The notes: generated from the letters alone by a model not told the origin. A stretch of DNA of 64,000 nt from Enterobacter hormaechei ATCC 49162 (GCF_001875655.1 NZ_MKEQ01000001.1:3720001-3784000); one strand, 5' to 3'. Counted from the stretch's first letter, positions 53,177 through 61,811 are shown. Program-made: numbers and translations.

Positions 53177-54091
53177 TTACACTTTAGCCACGACAGGGCG
53201 GCCCAGCAGCCCCTGAGGACGGAAGATCAGAATTAAGACCAGCAATCCAAACGAAAAGACATCCTTATAATCCGAGTTTACCATCCCGGAGAATTGCGCT
53301 TCTGCGACGCCCAGAATCAGCCCGCCAAGCATCGCGCCGGGCAGAGAGCCGATGCCCCCCAGCACCGCCGCCGTAAAAGCCTTAATGCCGATAACGAACC
53401 CGACGTAAAAATCAAAGGTGCCGTAATTCATGGTGATCAGCACACCCGCCAGCCCGGCCATGGCCGCGCCGATAACAAACACCAGCGAAATAATTCTGTC
53501 GGTGTTGATGCCCAGGATGGAGGCCATCTTACGATCCTGCTGCACCGCACGGCACATGCGCCCCAGCCGGGTACGGTTGATAATCCAGGTCAGCACCAGC
53601 ATGCCCGCGAACGAGGCGATGAGAATAAAGACTTTGGTATAGGTTATCTGGACAAACCCTTCGCCGAGGTGAAAACGTAGCACGCCATCCAGCATGGTGG
53701 GCACGCCCTGCTGCCGAGGGCCCTGGCTGAGCTGGACGTAGTTTTGCAGTATCAGCGACATCCCGATAGCCGAAATCAGCGGCGCCAGACGCGTCGAGTT
53801 GCGTAGCGGCTTATAGGCGATGCGCTCAATCGTCCAGCCATACACACCGGTGACCACGACGGTGAAAACCAGCGTCCCCAGGATCAGCAGCGGAAAGGAG
53901 TGGAGTCCAAAAAACGCCAGCAGCGCCAGGCCAATGGCCGAGAGATAGGCGGAGATCATATACACTTCGCCATGGGCGAAATTGATCATACCGATGATGC
54001 CGTACACCATGGTGTAGCCAATGGCGATAAGACCGTAGACCGAACCCAGCGTTAAGCCATTAATTAATTGTTGCAGGAAGAATGTACTCAT
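53177..54091 (-). CDS. livH: Branched-chain amino acid ABC transporter permease, LivH type
   Basis: This 304-aa permease has the LivH signature GSVYGLIAIGYTMVYGIIGM near the N-terminus, NFAHGEVYM and the ATPase loop RMCRAVQQDRKMASILGIN. It is separated from the binding-protein gene by a 68-bp gap with a hairpin. Confidence 0.92.
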   Translation of the reverse strand: MSTFFLQQLINGLTLGSVYGLIAIGYTMVYGIIGMINFAHGEVYMISAYLSAIGLALLAFFGLHSFPLLILGTLVFTVVVTGVYGWTIERIAYKPLRNSTRLAPLISAIGMSLILQNYVQLSQGPRQQGVPTMLDGVLRFHLGEGFVQITYTKVFILIASFAGMLVLTWIINRTRLGRMCRAVQQDRKMASILGINTDRIISLVFVIGAAMAGLAGVLITMNYGTFDFYVGFVIGIKAFTAAVLGGIGSLPGAMLGGLILGVAEAQFSGMVNSDYKDVFSFGLLVLILIFRPQGLLGRPVVAKV

Positions 54092-54116
54092 GGTTGCGCA
54101 CCTGAATAAAGGGTTA

Positions 54117-54140
54117 CGCCGACAGGCAGACCTGCCGGCG
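54117..54140 (-). terminator. Intercistronic hairpin between binding-protein and livH genes
   Basis: An imperfect GC-rich stem (CGCCGACAGG / CCTGCCGGCG) is placed between the highly expressed binding-protein gene and the permease genes. No long T-run follows, so mRNA stabilisation or partial attenuation is more likely than full termination. Confidence 0.5.
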
Positions 54141-54159
54141 CTGAGCAGATTCCGTCCCG

Positions 54160-55281
54160 TTATGGCACTTCTTTATATTTGCCTTTGTCGTCCCACTGGT
54201 AGACCACGTAGTCCGACACCTTGAGGTCACCTTTGCTGTCCCAGGCTTTTTTACCCATCACCGTGTCGACAGGGTTGGCCTTCAGCCACTCGCTGGCTTT
54301 TGCGGAATCTGTCCCTTTCGTGGCCTTGAATGCCGCCGCGATAGCCTGTACAGACGCGTAGGCGTAGAGGGTGTATCCCTCTGGTTCAAATTTACCGGCG
54401 CGGAATTTCTCGATGACGGCTTTTCCGTCCGGGATCAGGCGCGGATCTTTACCGAACGTCATGTAAATACCGTTGGTGTACTGCGCCCCACCGGCGGCGG
54501 TGACCATCTCTTCGTTGACGATACAGTCACCCGAAAAGAACTTCGCCTGCACGCCCTGTTCACGCATCTGGCGAACCAGTGGGCCCGCTTCCGGATGACA
54601 GCCCCCGAAGAACACCACGTCCGGTTTTTGTGCGCCAATTTTGGTCACCAGCGCGTTAAAGTCTTTTTCCCCGCGCGATAGCCCTTCGTACATCACATCC
54701 TTAACGCCGCGTTTCGCCAGCGCCGCTTTGGTGGCGTCCGCGAGCCCCTGACCGTAAGTGTCTTTATCGTGGATGATGACCACCCGTTTGGCATTCAGCT
54801 TATCGATAATAAAATCGCTGGCGACCTGGCCCTGCTGGTCGTCACGACCGCACATGCGGAACATATCGCTCATGCCACGCTCGGTAATCAGCGGGTTCGT
54901 AGAGCCGGGGGTAATGGAGAGGATCCCGGCATCGCTATAGACCTCGGAGGCGGGCATGGTCGACGAGGAGCAGAAGTGGCCGACGACCGCTTTCACTTTA
55001 TCCTGATCGACTAAGCGGTTGGCAACGGCGACGGCCTGTTTGGGTTCGCAGGCATCATCGCCCTGTACCAGTTTGATTTTCTCACCGTTGATCCCGCCTG
55101 CGGCGTTAATGTCTTCCGCCGCCTGCGTAGCGCCATGCCAGTATTGATCGCCATAGGTCGCATTCGGGCCTGTGAACGGCCCGGCCACGCCGATCACAAT
55201 ATCGGCCTGCGCGGAAAAGGCCGTCACCAGACAACCAGCCAGCACAAGGGAGAGGGGAGTTTTGGTAAATTTCAGCGACAT
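54160..55281 (-). CDS. Branched-chain amino acid-type ABC substrate-binding protein
   Basis: This 373-aa LivJ/LivK-type periplasmic protein has a signal peptide ending near SAQA (residue 27), then DIVIGVAGPFTGPNATYGDQ and GGINGEKIKLVQGDDACEPK, typical of the family. Leu/Ile/Val specificity is inferred from family only. A disulfide pair is likely (Cys in DDACEP and VGHFCSSS). The start at 55281 has AAGGA upstream. First gene of the operon. Confidence 0.88.
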   Translation of the reverse strand: MSLKFTKTPLSLVLAGCLVTAFSAQADIVIGVAGPFTGPNATYGDQYWHGATQAAEDINAAGGINGEKIKLVQGDDACEPKQAVAVANRLVDQDKVKAVVGHFCSSSTMPASEVYSDAGILSITPGSTNPLITERGMSDMFRMCGRDDQQGQVASDFIIDKLNAKRVVIIHDKDTYGQGLADATKAALAKRGVKDVMYEGLSRGEKDFNALVTKIGAQKPDVVFFGGCHPEAGPLVRQMREQGVQAKFFSGDCIVNEEMVTAAGGAQYTNGIYMTFGKDPRLIPDGKAVIEKFRAGKFEPEGYTLYAYASVQAIAAAFKATKGTDSAKASEWLKANPVDTVMGKKAWDSKGDLKVSDYVVYQWDDKGKYKEVP

Positions 55282-55299
55282 TATTATGTTCCTTAGCAA

Positions 55300-55692
55300 A
55301 GAGGTTTTTGCACCAGGTATAAACCCGAACGCCTGATGGCATCGTTAATCCAAAAACAAGAGCGAGAACAAAATGCACTTTAGAAGCAATCTCCTGCTTA
55401 ATACGGCGAGGATCCTACGCACCGCGAAGCGCGCAGAACATTAAGCAAAAAGGTTGCCAGAATGGTTAATCCCTTGACCGGGTCACAACATGTTGAGTAT
55501 AGAGTGCCGTTTTACGCGCCTTTGCGGGATGAGATGAATTTACAGCGGAGATCACATCTCCTTAACAACAAAGCCCATAAGTTGTGCAACGGTCACGATT
55601 TGCACGTTTTTGCAGCAATAAAGACCTAAACTTCAGATAGGCACGCGCGGCGATATATGTCAGGATCGTTTTTTTTATCAGGAGTATCAGCA
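55300..55692. promoter_or_regulatory. Divergent region between liv operon and yecA
   Basis: This gap of about 390 bp has no convincing ORF. It should hold the liv-type operon promoter and the yecA promoter. A TTGACC -35-like hexamer occurs near 55474, but no complete promoter is called. Confidence 0.45.
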
Positions 55693-56361
55693 ATGGCTGA
55701 AGGCCCATTAAATGAAAGCGAGATGGCGTGGCTGGAAGAGACATTAATCTCTTACGGTCACGACGATGCATCCGTGATTGACGTGTCCGAACTGGACGGC
55801 ATGCTTACCGCAGTACTTTCCGGTCCCGTTGTGGTGGAGCCCGACACCTGGCTGGTGGCGGTCTGGGGTGGTGAGAAGTATATTCCGCGCTGGAAAAACG
55901 ATCGTGAGATGAACCGTTTTATCGATCTCTGCTTTAAGCACATGAACGATATTGCCGAGCGTCTGAGCGAATACCCGGATCAGTTTGAACCGCTGTTTGG
56001 TTATAACGACGTTGACGGTCAGAGTTACACCGTGGTGGAAGAGTGGTGTTATGGCTACATGCGCGGCGTGGCGCTGACGGACTGGTCATCCCTGCCGGAA
56101 TCGCTGGAAGCGGACCTGGCCGTGATTGCCCTGCACGGCACGGAAGAAAACAGCGAGAAGCTGGATGCGCTGACCGAAGAAGAGTACATGGACAGCATTG
56201 CGAGCATTCAGCCTGCGGCGCTGCGTTTGTATAACTACTGGGTGGCGAACCCGCAGCAGCCGGAAGCGAAAAAGCCTGTCGTGAACGGGTCGAAGGTGGG
56301 GCGGAACGATCCGTGCCCGTGCGGGAGTGGGAAGAAGTTTAAGAGTTGCTGCCTGCATTAA
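55693..56361 (+). CDS. yecA: UPF0149 protein YecA with C-terminal SEC-C zinc motif
   Basis: This 222-aa protein has an N-terminal UPF0149 domain ([29 protein letters not shown]) and a C-terminal SEC-C metal-binding motif ([19 protein letters not shown]) like that of SecA. In E. coli YecA binds ribosomes and SecA-related partners. The start at 55693 gives the family length. Confidence 0.93.
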   Translation: MAEGPLNESEMAWLEETLISYGHDDASVIDVSELDGMLTAVLSGPVVVEPDTWLVAVWGGEKYIPRWKNDREMNRFIDLCFKHMNDIAERLSEYPDQFEPLFGYNDVDGQSYTVVEEWCYGYMRGVALTDWSSLPESLEADLAVIALHGTEENSEKLDALTEEEYMDSIASIQPAALRLYNYWVANPQQPEAKKPVVNGSKVGRNDPCPCGSGKKFKSCCLH

Positions 56362-56441
56362 TCAGAATTTGTTGCACAGGTGGAATTGTTTCGTTCACCT
56401 CGAATCCAACAGAAAATAATACGTTCTTTACCTGTGAACGA

Positions 56442-56470
56442 GATAAGGGGGCCGCCGCGGCCCCCTTATC
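56442..56470. terminator. Perfect 13-bp inverted repeat between yecA and tyrP
   Basis: The arms GATAAGGGGGCCG / CGGCCCCCTTATC are fully complementary with a 3-nt loop. It lies between convergent yecA and tyrP, so it probably terminates both, though T-runs are short. Confidence 0.6.
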
Positions 56471-56518
56471 AATCCCCGCGGCCCCTTGAGACCACTAAGA
56501 TGATTGAGGCTAAATAAG

Positions 56519-57730
56519 TTACCCCACTTCCGGCAGCATCCCCGCTGCAATCAGCACCTGCACCAGAATAATCGCCACCCCACACCCAAACACCACGCAC
56601 AGCAGCGGCTTACCACCCGCCACGCGGTATCCTTGCTGCGGATGTTGCTGGCGGCTCTTCCACGCCAGCAGGGAAGGTAACAGCAGGGCCAGTACCGATA
56701 ACGCTACGCCAGCATACCCCAGCGCCATCACAAACCCGCGAGGGTAAAAGAGCGCGAAGGCCAGCGGCGGCAGGAAGGTCATTGCCCCCGTCTGTAAGCG
56801 TCCGGCAACGGTGTTGCGACGCTGGAACAGGTCCGCCATATAGTCAAACAGGCCAAGCGCCACGCCGAGGAAGGAGGTTGCCAGCGCCAGGTCGGCAAAC
56901 AGATGTACCGCCAGCTCCACGTGTGAAGAGGCCACTACGTTACGCAGGGCAACCAGGAAACCATTCAGCCCAGAATGTTGTGCCATCAGGCCAATAAAGG
57001 TGGTGGAATCAATACTGCCCAGCGTCACCAGCTGCCAGAACAGGTAGGCAATCAGCGGAATGGCGCTGCCGATAACAAAGACGCGGCGCAGCTTGCGGAT
57101 ATCACCGTTCATATAGCTCACGATGCTCGGCACGCTGCCGTGAAAACCGAAGGAGGTAAAAATCACCGGGATGGCCGAAAGCGCCAGACCCTTCTCCAGC
57201 GGCAGGGAGAGCAGGTTAACCTTGTGAACATGCGGTGCCAGCAGCACCAGCATCACAACAAGAAAGAGGATTTTGGCGCTGAATAAAAAGCGGTTAAACA
57301 GATCCACCAGCGACGTGCCCGCGCAAACCACGCCGCCACCGATCAGCGTAAAGACGATGGCGCCCGTTTCCGGTGAAAGCGAGGCACCGAAGCCGTCATT
57401 GATGCTTGACGCAATCAGCTCCCCGGCGCCGCTGATGTAAGCGGCAGTCAGGGCGTACATCAGGAACATCATGCTGAAACCGGTGATCCACTGCCCGTAG
57501 CGTCCAAGGTAGCGTGCCGCCAGAGAGCCTAAGCCGGTATCGGCAGGGACATGCTGATAAACCTCCAGCAATAATAGCGCGGTGTAACACATCAGGGCCC
57601 ACAGGCTGCCCAGCAGCAGTACGGTAACGCTAAATCCGACGCCTGCGGCAGCCAACGGCATGGCCAGCATTCCTGCGCCAATTGTCGTTCCGGCGACGAT
57701 AAAAATACTTCCCAGAGTTCTGTTCTTCAC
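56519..57730 (-). CDS. tyrP: Tyrosine-specific transporter TyrP
   Basis: This 403-aa HAAAP-family proton symporter with about 11 membrane helices matches E. coli TyrP from [20 protein letters not shown] to the LPEVG end. It imports L-tyrosine. Two TyrR boxes upstream indicate TyrR control as in E. coli. Confidence 0.96.
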   Translation of the reverse strand: MKNRTLGSIFIVAGTTIGAGMLAMPLAAAGVGFSVTVLLLGSLWALMCYTALLLLEVYQHVPADTGLGSLAARYLGRYGQWITGFSMMFLMYALTAAYISGAGELIASSINDGFGASLSPETGAIVFTLIGGGVVCAGTSLVDLFNRFLFSAKILFLVVMLVLLAPHVHKVNLLSLPLEKGLALSAIPVIFTSFGFHGSVPSIVSYMNGDIRKLRRVFVIGSAIPLIAYLFWQLVTLGSIDSTTFIGLMAQHSGLNGFLVALRNVVASSHVELAVHLFADLALATSFLGVALGLFDYMADLFQRRNTVAGRLQTGAMTFLPPLAFALFYPRGFVMALGYAGVALSVLALLLPSLLAWKSRQQHPQQGYRVAGGKPLLCVVFGCGVAIILVQVLIAAGMLPEVG

Positions 57731-57798
57731 GCTTTCCTCTACAACGCTTCCATATCGCGACTCATTCTGCGGCGCAGAGTAAGGGAAAAGGCGTATCT

Positions 57799-57816
57799 CG
57801 TCAAATCACCGTTACA
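57799..57816 (-). promoter_or_regulatory. Weak TyrR box upstream of tyrP
   Basis: On the minus strand TGTAAC-GGTGAT-TTGACG matches TGTAAA-N6-TTTACA at 9 of 12 positions. It is 5 bp from the strong box, reproducing the adjacent strong/weak pair of E. coli tyrP. Confidence 0.65.
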
Positions 57817-57821
57817 GTGTC

Positions 57822-57839
57822 TGTAATGAATGCTTTACA
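57822..57839 (-). promoter_or_regulatory. Strong TyrR box upstream of tyrP
   Basis: On the minus strand TGTAAA-GCATTC-ATTACA matches the TyrR consensus TGTAAA-N6-TTTACA at 11 of 12 positions. It is 92 bp upstream of the tyrP start. Confidence 0.85.
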
Positions 57840-57921
57840 AAATGAGGGCGGGATGCGGCGCCAGCGAAAAGCGCGTGGAGAGAGAAGTGGAGAGGCTGCG
57901 TTTTTTAGTTGAGAGGTAAAT

Positions 57922-57966
57922 ATGTCACTGCATGGAGACGACGTGCTCAATGGCGTCCACGCATAA
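57922..57966 (+). pseudogene. yecH: Remnant of yecH (first codons only)
   Basis: A GAGAGG ribosome site precedes a 14-codon frame MSLHGDDVLNGVHA. Its first ten residues resemble the start of E. coli YecH (MSSIHGHEVLN). The rest of the roughly 79-codon gene, including the part after HEVL, is not found here. The place between tyrP and ftnA is that of yecH in E. coli. The assignment depends on a short match, so coincidence cannot be excluded. Confidence 0.5.
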
Positions 57967-57991
57967 AAGTAAAATCTGTTGTCATGAAATA

Positions 57992-58019
57992 ACGCGGTGC
58001 TGAATATTCAGCACCGCGT
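57992..58019 (-). terminator. 28-bp perfect palindrome after ftnA
   Basis: The half-site ACGCGGTGCTGAAT is followed by its exact complement. It lies 6 bp after the ftnA stop on the minus strand and is followed by a weak T-rich stretch, so it most likely ends ftnA transcription. Confidence 0.65.
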
Positions 58020-58024
58020 CAGGA

Positions 58025-58522
58025 TTAATTCTGCGTATCAAGAGTGGATAGCTCTTTATCAATAAAGTACAACCCTTCCCCGGATTTACCCGCCAGAGAT
58101 AATTTATCCAGCACGGATTTAAACAGCTTCTCTTCCTCGTGCTGTTCAGCCACATACCACTGAAGGAAATTAAAGGTTGGATAATCCTGGCTGGTCATGG
58201 CGGCATGAGCCAGTTCATTAATTTTCTGGGTGATCAGCTGTTCGTGCTCATACGTGGCGCGGAACAGTTCATCAAGAGAGCCGTACTCGGCGAAAGGCGA
58301 CGCCACGTTATCGATGCGCGGCAGGCTGCCGGTGTCCGTCAGGTAGTCAAACAGACGCTGCATGTGCGTCATCTCTTCCTGGGCATGACGACGCAGGAAG
58401 GCGGCTGCCCCTTCAAAGCTGTGATAGCTGCACCAGGCGCTCATCTGCTGATAAAGCAGGGAAGAAAACAGCTCAAGGTTCATTTGTGCATTGAGCTTGT
58501 CGATCATTTCAGTTTTTAACAT
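58025..58522 (-). CDS. ftnA: Bacterial ferritin FtnA
   Basis: This 165-aa four-helix ferritin has ferroxidase ligands in the expected pattern: Glu in [15 protein letters not shown] (about residue 17), E-E-x-x-H in AQEEMTHMQ (about 50-53), and E in AEQHEEE (about 126-130). It forms a 24-mer that stores iron. It matches E. coli FtnA. Confidence 0.95.
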   Translation of the reverse strand: MLKTEMIDKLNAQMNLELFSSLLYQQMSAWCSYHSFEGAAAFLRRHAQEEMTHMQRLFDYLTDTGSLPRIDNVASPFAEYGSLDELFRATYEHEQLITQKINELAHAAMTSQDYPTFNFLQWYVAEQHEEEKLFKSVLDKLSLAGKSGEGLYFIDKELSTLDTQN

Positions 58523-58722
58523 GGTGCAGCTCCGGTTTATTTATTCTGGTTCACGATGAGCGACACTATAATTTGTTATTTAATTATTTGCAAAAAGTAA
58601 AATAAATATTTCTTTATTAAAAATACGAATGGGAATAAAACGCATTGCCGCCATTTATATTTATTAATGAGAATTGTTTATGTTCTTATTAAATAAACTG
58701 CCAGCGTGACTGGCAGTCGCGG

Positions 58723-59061
58723 TTAATACCACGGATTCTGGCTGGAAGAGGTAACAGCATATCCCTGACATTTATACTGAATGGTCACACTTTCGTTCAG
58801 ACACAGCGAGCCGCTGATCAGGGTGCAGGTTTTAATGGGCTGCCCGTAGGCTGATGCGGTGGCATAGCCCATGTTTTGACAGGCTTTGGTTGCCGTACCG
58901 TTATTGAGATAGTCATCAGACCAGGCGTTTTGCAGCATGGCCTGGCCATAGTCGAGGCGCACAATTCCGTTTGGGGCGTCCGTACTGCTGACTTCTGCCT
59001 GACGGTTGATGCTGCACCCGGCGAGCAACAGGATCGTTCCGGCTATGATTACACGTTTCAT
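58723..59061 (-). CDS. yecR: Lipoprotein YecR
   Basis: This 112-aa lipoprotein precursor has the lipobox LAGC (acyl Cys16) and conserved stretch RQAEVSSTDAPNGIVRLDYG resembling YecR of E. coli, which is under sigma-28 control and next to ftnA. No clear sigma-28 promoter was found upstream here. Confidence 0.78.
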   Translation of the reverse strand: MKRVIIAGTILLLAGCSINRQAEVSSTDAPNGIVRLDYGQAMLQNAWSDDYLNNGTATKACQNMGYATASAYGQPIKTCTLISGSLCLNESVTIQYKCQGYAVTSSSQNPWY

Positions 59062-59307
59062 GGTTCACTCTGCGTGACGGGAAATAGGCCATTGTAACCA
59101 GCCTGATGGCGAGCAATGGCCGGAATAGCCGGAAGATCTGCCCTTTCACTGTGCAACGAGCATGGCCTGGGTGCGAAATTGTGAGCGCATCTTTGTTTTT
59201 TTAAAACAAGTTTTCACTTAATTTGAAAGTGTGTTTGTTTGATAGTAAGGTTAAGTTGAAAAGGTATCCACAGCGGGATCGCCCGCCATGCATTCAGGAG
59301 AGACAAG

Positions 59308-59946
59308 ATGAAAATTGCACTGATGATGGAAAACAGCCAGGCCGCTAAAAATCCCATCATCCTTAATGAGCTGAAAGCCGTTGCTGATGAAAAAGGTTTT
59401 CCGGTCTATAACGTCGGTATGAGTGATGAGAACGATTATCATCTCACCTATATTCACCTGGGCATCATGGCGAGCATCCTGCTGAACGCTAAAGCCGTCG
59501 ATTTTGTTGTTACCGGCTGCGGTACCGGGCAGGGCGCGTTGATGTCCCTCAACATTCATCCGGGCGTGATTTGCGGCTACTGCATCGATCCAGCGGACGC
59601 TTTCCTGTTCGCGCAAATCAACAACGGTAACGCACTCTCTCTGCCATTTGCGAAGGGCTTTGGCTGGGGTGCCGAACTGAACGTACGCCTTATCTTTGAG
59701 AAAGCGTTTACCGGACGCAATGGCGAAGGCTACCCACCAGAGCGTAAAGAGCCGCAGGTACGTAACGCCGGTATTCTGAACCAGGTGAAAGCGGCGGTAG
59801 TGAAAGAAAACTATCTGGATACCCTGCGCGCAATCGATCCTGAGCTGGTGAAAACCGCCGTCTCAGGTCAGCGCTTCCAGCAGTGCTTCTTCGAGAACTG
59901 TCAGGACAAAGAGATCGAAGCTTTTGTCCGCGGTATTGTTGGCTGA
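59308..59946 (+). CDS. RpiB/LacA/LacB-family sugar-phosphate isomerase
   Basis: This 212-aa protein has the LacAB_rpiB fold (KIALMMENSQAAKNP at the start, VDFVVTGCGTGQGALMSLN carrying the CGTG active-site cysteine, GVICGYCIDPADAFLFAQIN) plus a C-terminal extension of about 60 residues beyond canonical RpiB. The usual RpiB Asp/His at the N-terminus (GxDHAG) is replaced by ENSQ. It probably isomerises an aldose/ketose phosphate, substrate unknown. It is monocistronic with AGGAGA before the ATG and is not at this place in E. coli. Confidence 0.78.
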   Translation: MKIALMMENSQAAKNPIILNELKAVADEKGFPVYNVGMSDENDYHLTYIHLGIMASILLNAKAVDFVVTGCGTGQGALMSLNIHPGVICGYCIDPADAFLFAQINNGNALSLPFAKGFGWGAELNVRLIFEKAFTGRNGEGYPPERKEPQVRNAGILNQVKAAVVKENYLDTLRAIDPELVKTAVSGQRFQQCFFENCQDKEIEAFVRGIVG

Positions 59947-59952
59947 TTCCCT

Positions 59953-59980
59953 TTGCCGGGCGGTGCGTTGCCTGCCCGGC
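59953..59980. repeat. REP-like palindrome after the isomerase gene
   Basis: The arms TGCCGGGC / GCCCGGCA are separated by 12 nt, similar in layout to the element at 5656. It lies between convergent genes and may also act as a terminator. Confidence 0.5.
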
Positions 59981-59988
59981 ACAGAGCG

Positions 59989-61407
59989 TTACTTTTTCGA
60001 TGAGACCGCGCTGCCTGCATCGTTGGTCAGACGCAGCGTGTCAAACATCCCCACCAGGCAGATCAGCGCGATCGCCACAAATGCCAGCCGGAAGCTCATC
60101 CCCGGCATATCCGCAAGCCCCATCGCATCACCGACTTTTTCTCCGATACGAATACCAATCGCCCCGAGCGTGATCCCAAGCCCCACGGCAAGCTGCGTTG
60201 CGGTTGAAAACAGGGTATTGGCATAGCTCATCTGCGCCGAGGGCACATCCGCAAAGGCCAGCGTACTGATGGCCGTAAACTGAATCGAACGGAAAACGCC
60301 GCCCAGAAAGAGGATCAGCATGATGAGCCACACGGGCGTCTGCGGCGTGAGAAACGCGCAGGCCAGCAACGCCAGCACATTCAGCGCACCGTTAATCAGC
60401 AACAGCCGCTTAAACCCCAGGCTGCGGATCAGGGGCGTTGTCGCCGGTTTAATGGTGAGATTGCCTACGAAAACCGCCAGCACCAGCAGGCCCGAATGGA
60501 ACGCGTCCATGCCAAAGCCGACCTGGAACATCAGCGGCAGCAGGAACGGAACCGCGCTGATGGAGGCGCGAAACAGCGAGCCGCCGTAAAGGGTGACGCG
60601 AAACGTTGGCACCTGCATCGCATCGAGCCTGATCATCGGCCAGGTTGCCCGCTTAAAGTGACGCAGCGCCAGACTTAACGCGACGACACCGACGATGAAC
60701 AGCGTGGCGGTTAATCCTGTTCGCAGAGGCTCTCCGCTCATCAACTCCATCGCATAAACCAGGCTCACCATGGCAAGGGTGGTGACAACAAAACCCGGCA
60801 AATCAAACGGTCGGCGCGTATCTTCATGCAGGTCTGGAATGAGGCGCAGTGCCAGTAAAATGGCGATTATCCCCAGCGGCACGTTAATAAAGAAGATCCA
60901 GCGCCAGTCGGCATAGCTTGTGATGAACCCGCCGAGTGGCGGGCCGATGATCGGCGCGACAAGCGCAGGCCACGTCAGGGTAGCGATAGCCGTGATGAGC
61001 TGGTGTTTTGGCGTTGTGCGTAACACGGCCAGGCGACCCACGGGCACCATCAGCGCGCCCCCCATGCCCTGGAGCACGCGCATCGCAACGAACTGATCGA
61101 GCGTGGTGGACAGGCCGCAAAATACCGAGGCCAGCGTGAAAATCGCCAGCGCGAGGGCAAAGACTTTTCGCGCGCCGAAGCGGTCGGCGATCCAGCCGCT
61201 GGCGGGGATCAGCACGGCCAGGGTGATCAGATAGGCGCTGATCCCGATATTCAGATCCACAGCCTGTACGCCGAAGCTTTTTGCCATATCCGGCAGCGCG
61301 GTGGCAATCACCGTCCCGTCCAGAAACTCCATAAAGAAAGCACCGGCAACCAGCAGCCCCGCAGGCGATAATCCACGGCTCTCTTTGCCGGATAGGTTTT
61401 CACTCAT
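59989..61407 (-). CDS. DHA2-family (14-TMS) MFS exporter
   Basis: This 472-aa exporter of the EmrB/QacA type has motif D1 (FFMEFLDGTVIATALPDM), motif A (GWIADRFGARKVF) and motif C (ALVAPIIGPPLGGFI). Drug:proton antiport is the family function. The substrate is not known. Its C-terminus is convergent with the RpiB-like gene and its 5' side is divergent from azuC. Confidence 0.85.
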   Translation of the reverse strand: MSENLSGKESRGLSPAGLLVAGAFFMEFLDGTVIATALPDMAKSFGVQAVDLNIGISAYLITLAVLIPASGWIADRFGARKVFALALAIFTLASVFCGLSTTLDQFVAMRVLQGMGGALMVPVGRLAVLRTTPKHQLITAIATLTWPALVAPIIGPPLGGFITSYADWRWIFFINVPLGIIAILLALRLIPDLHEDTRRPFDLPGFVVTTLAMVSLVYAMELMSGEPLRTGLTATLFIVGVVALSLALRHFKRATWPMIRLDAMQVPTFRVTLYGGSLFRASISAVPFLLPLMFQVGFGMDAFHSGLLVLAVFVGNLTIKPATTPLIRSLGFKRLLLINGALNVLALLACAFLTPQTPVWLIMLILFLGGVFRSIQFTAISTLAFADVPSAQMSYANTLFSTATQLAVGLGITLGAIGIRIGEKVGDAMGLADMPGMSFRLAFVAIALICLVGMFDTLRLTNDAGSAVSSKK

Positions 61408-61523
61408 TCTCTTCCTGCCCGCTCAAAAAATTTTATAAACATTTACTGGAATTTATAAGCCTGTAACGTGCGGATTTTTCATGGCTTTTTTTAACAAACC
61501 AGCAGCATTGGGGGTTTTATAAC

Positions 61524-61539
61524 CGTGACGCAGGTCACA
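61524..61539. promoter_or_regulatory. CRP-like site upstream of azuC
   Basis: CGTGA-CGCAGG-TCACA matches TGTGA-N6-TCACA at 9 of 10 positions. It lies between the exporter and azuC; azuC is CRP-regulated in E. coli. Confidence 0.6.
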
Positions 61540-61553
61540 AAACGGTTGATTTT

Positions 61554-61569
61554 TGTGATGGTGGTCATA
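61554..61569. promoter_or_regulatory. Second CRP-like site upstream of azuC
   Basis: TGTGA-TGGTGG-TCATA matches the CRP consensus at 9 of 10 positions, 30 bp from the first site (about three helical turns). A TTGACA hexamer follows at 61581. Confidence 0.55.
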
Positions 61570-61621
61570 TTATAAGCGTATTGACAATAACACCTGCATA
61601 ACACGTTACTGGAGCAACATA

Positions 61622-61705
61622 ATGAAACTGCGCAAAATCCTGAAAAGCATGTGGGCTAACTACTGCACAACGTTTAAAGACGTCCCACCGGGTGCGATGT
61701 TCTGA
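61622..61705 (+). CDS. azuC: Small membrane-associated protein AzuC (dual-function AzuCR RNA)
   Basis: This 27-aa protein, [18 protein letters not shown] then KDVPPGAMF, matches E. coli AzuC (28 aa), a small amphipathic inner-membrane-associated protein. In E. coli the transcript also acts as a base-pairing sRNA, and AzuC affects glycerol-3-phosphate dehydrogenase. A TGGAGC site precedes the ATG and a strong terminator follows directly. Too short for ordinary gene callers. Confidence 0.92.
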   Translation: MKLRKILKSMWANYCTTFKDVPPGAMF

Positions 61706-61706
61706 T

Positions 61707-61734
61707 AAAAAAACCTGCTTCGGCAGGTTTTTTT
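61707..61734 (+). terminator. Terminator of azuC/AzuCR
   Basis: AAACCTGC-TTCG-GCAGGTTT flanked by A and T runs begins 2 bp after the azuC stop, typical of an Hfq-dependent sRNA 3' end. Confidence 0.92.
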
Positions 61735-61811
61735 ATGTCTGCGGACGACGAGAGGGAGATGGAAGGGCGTCTGTTTTGCTACTATGGCGGCCTTTGAATA
61801 AGGAGAAACCC

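Noticed and set aside
48415..55692. Integrative element at leuZ with att sites
   Set aside because: No integrase gene and no second copy of the tRNA 3' end were found by eye in the block.
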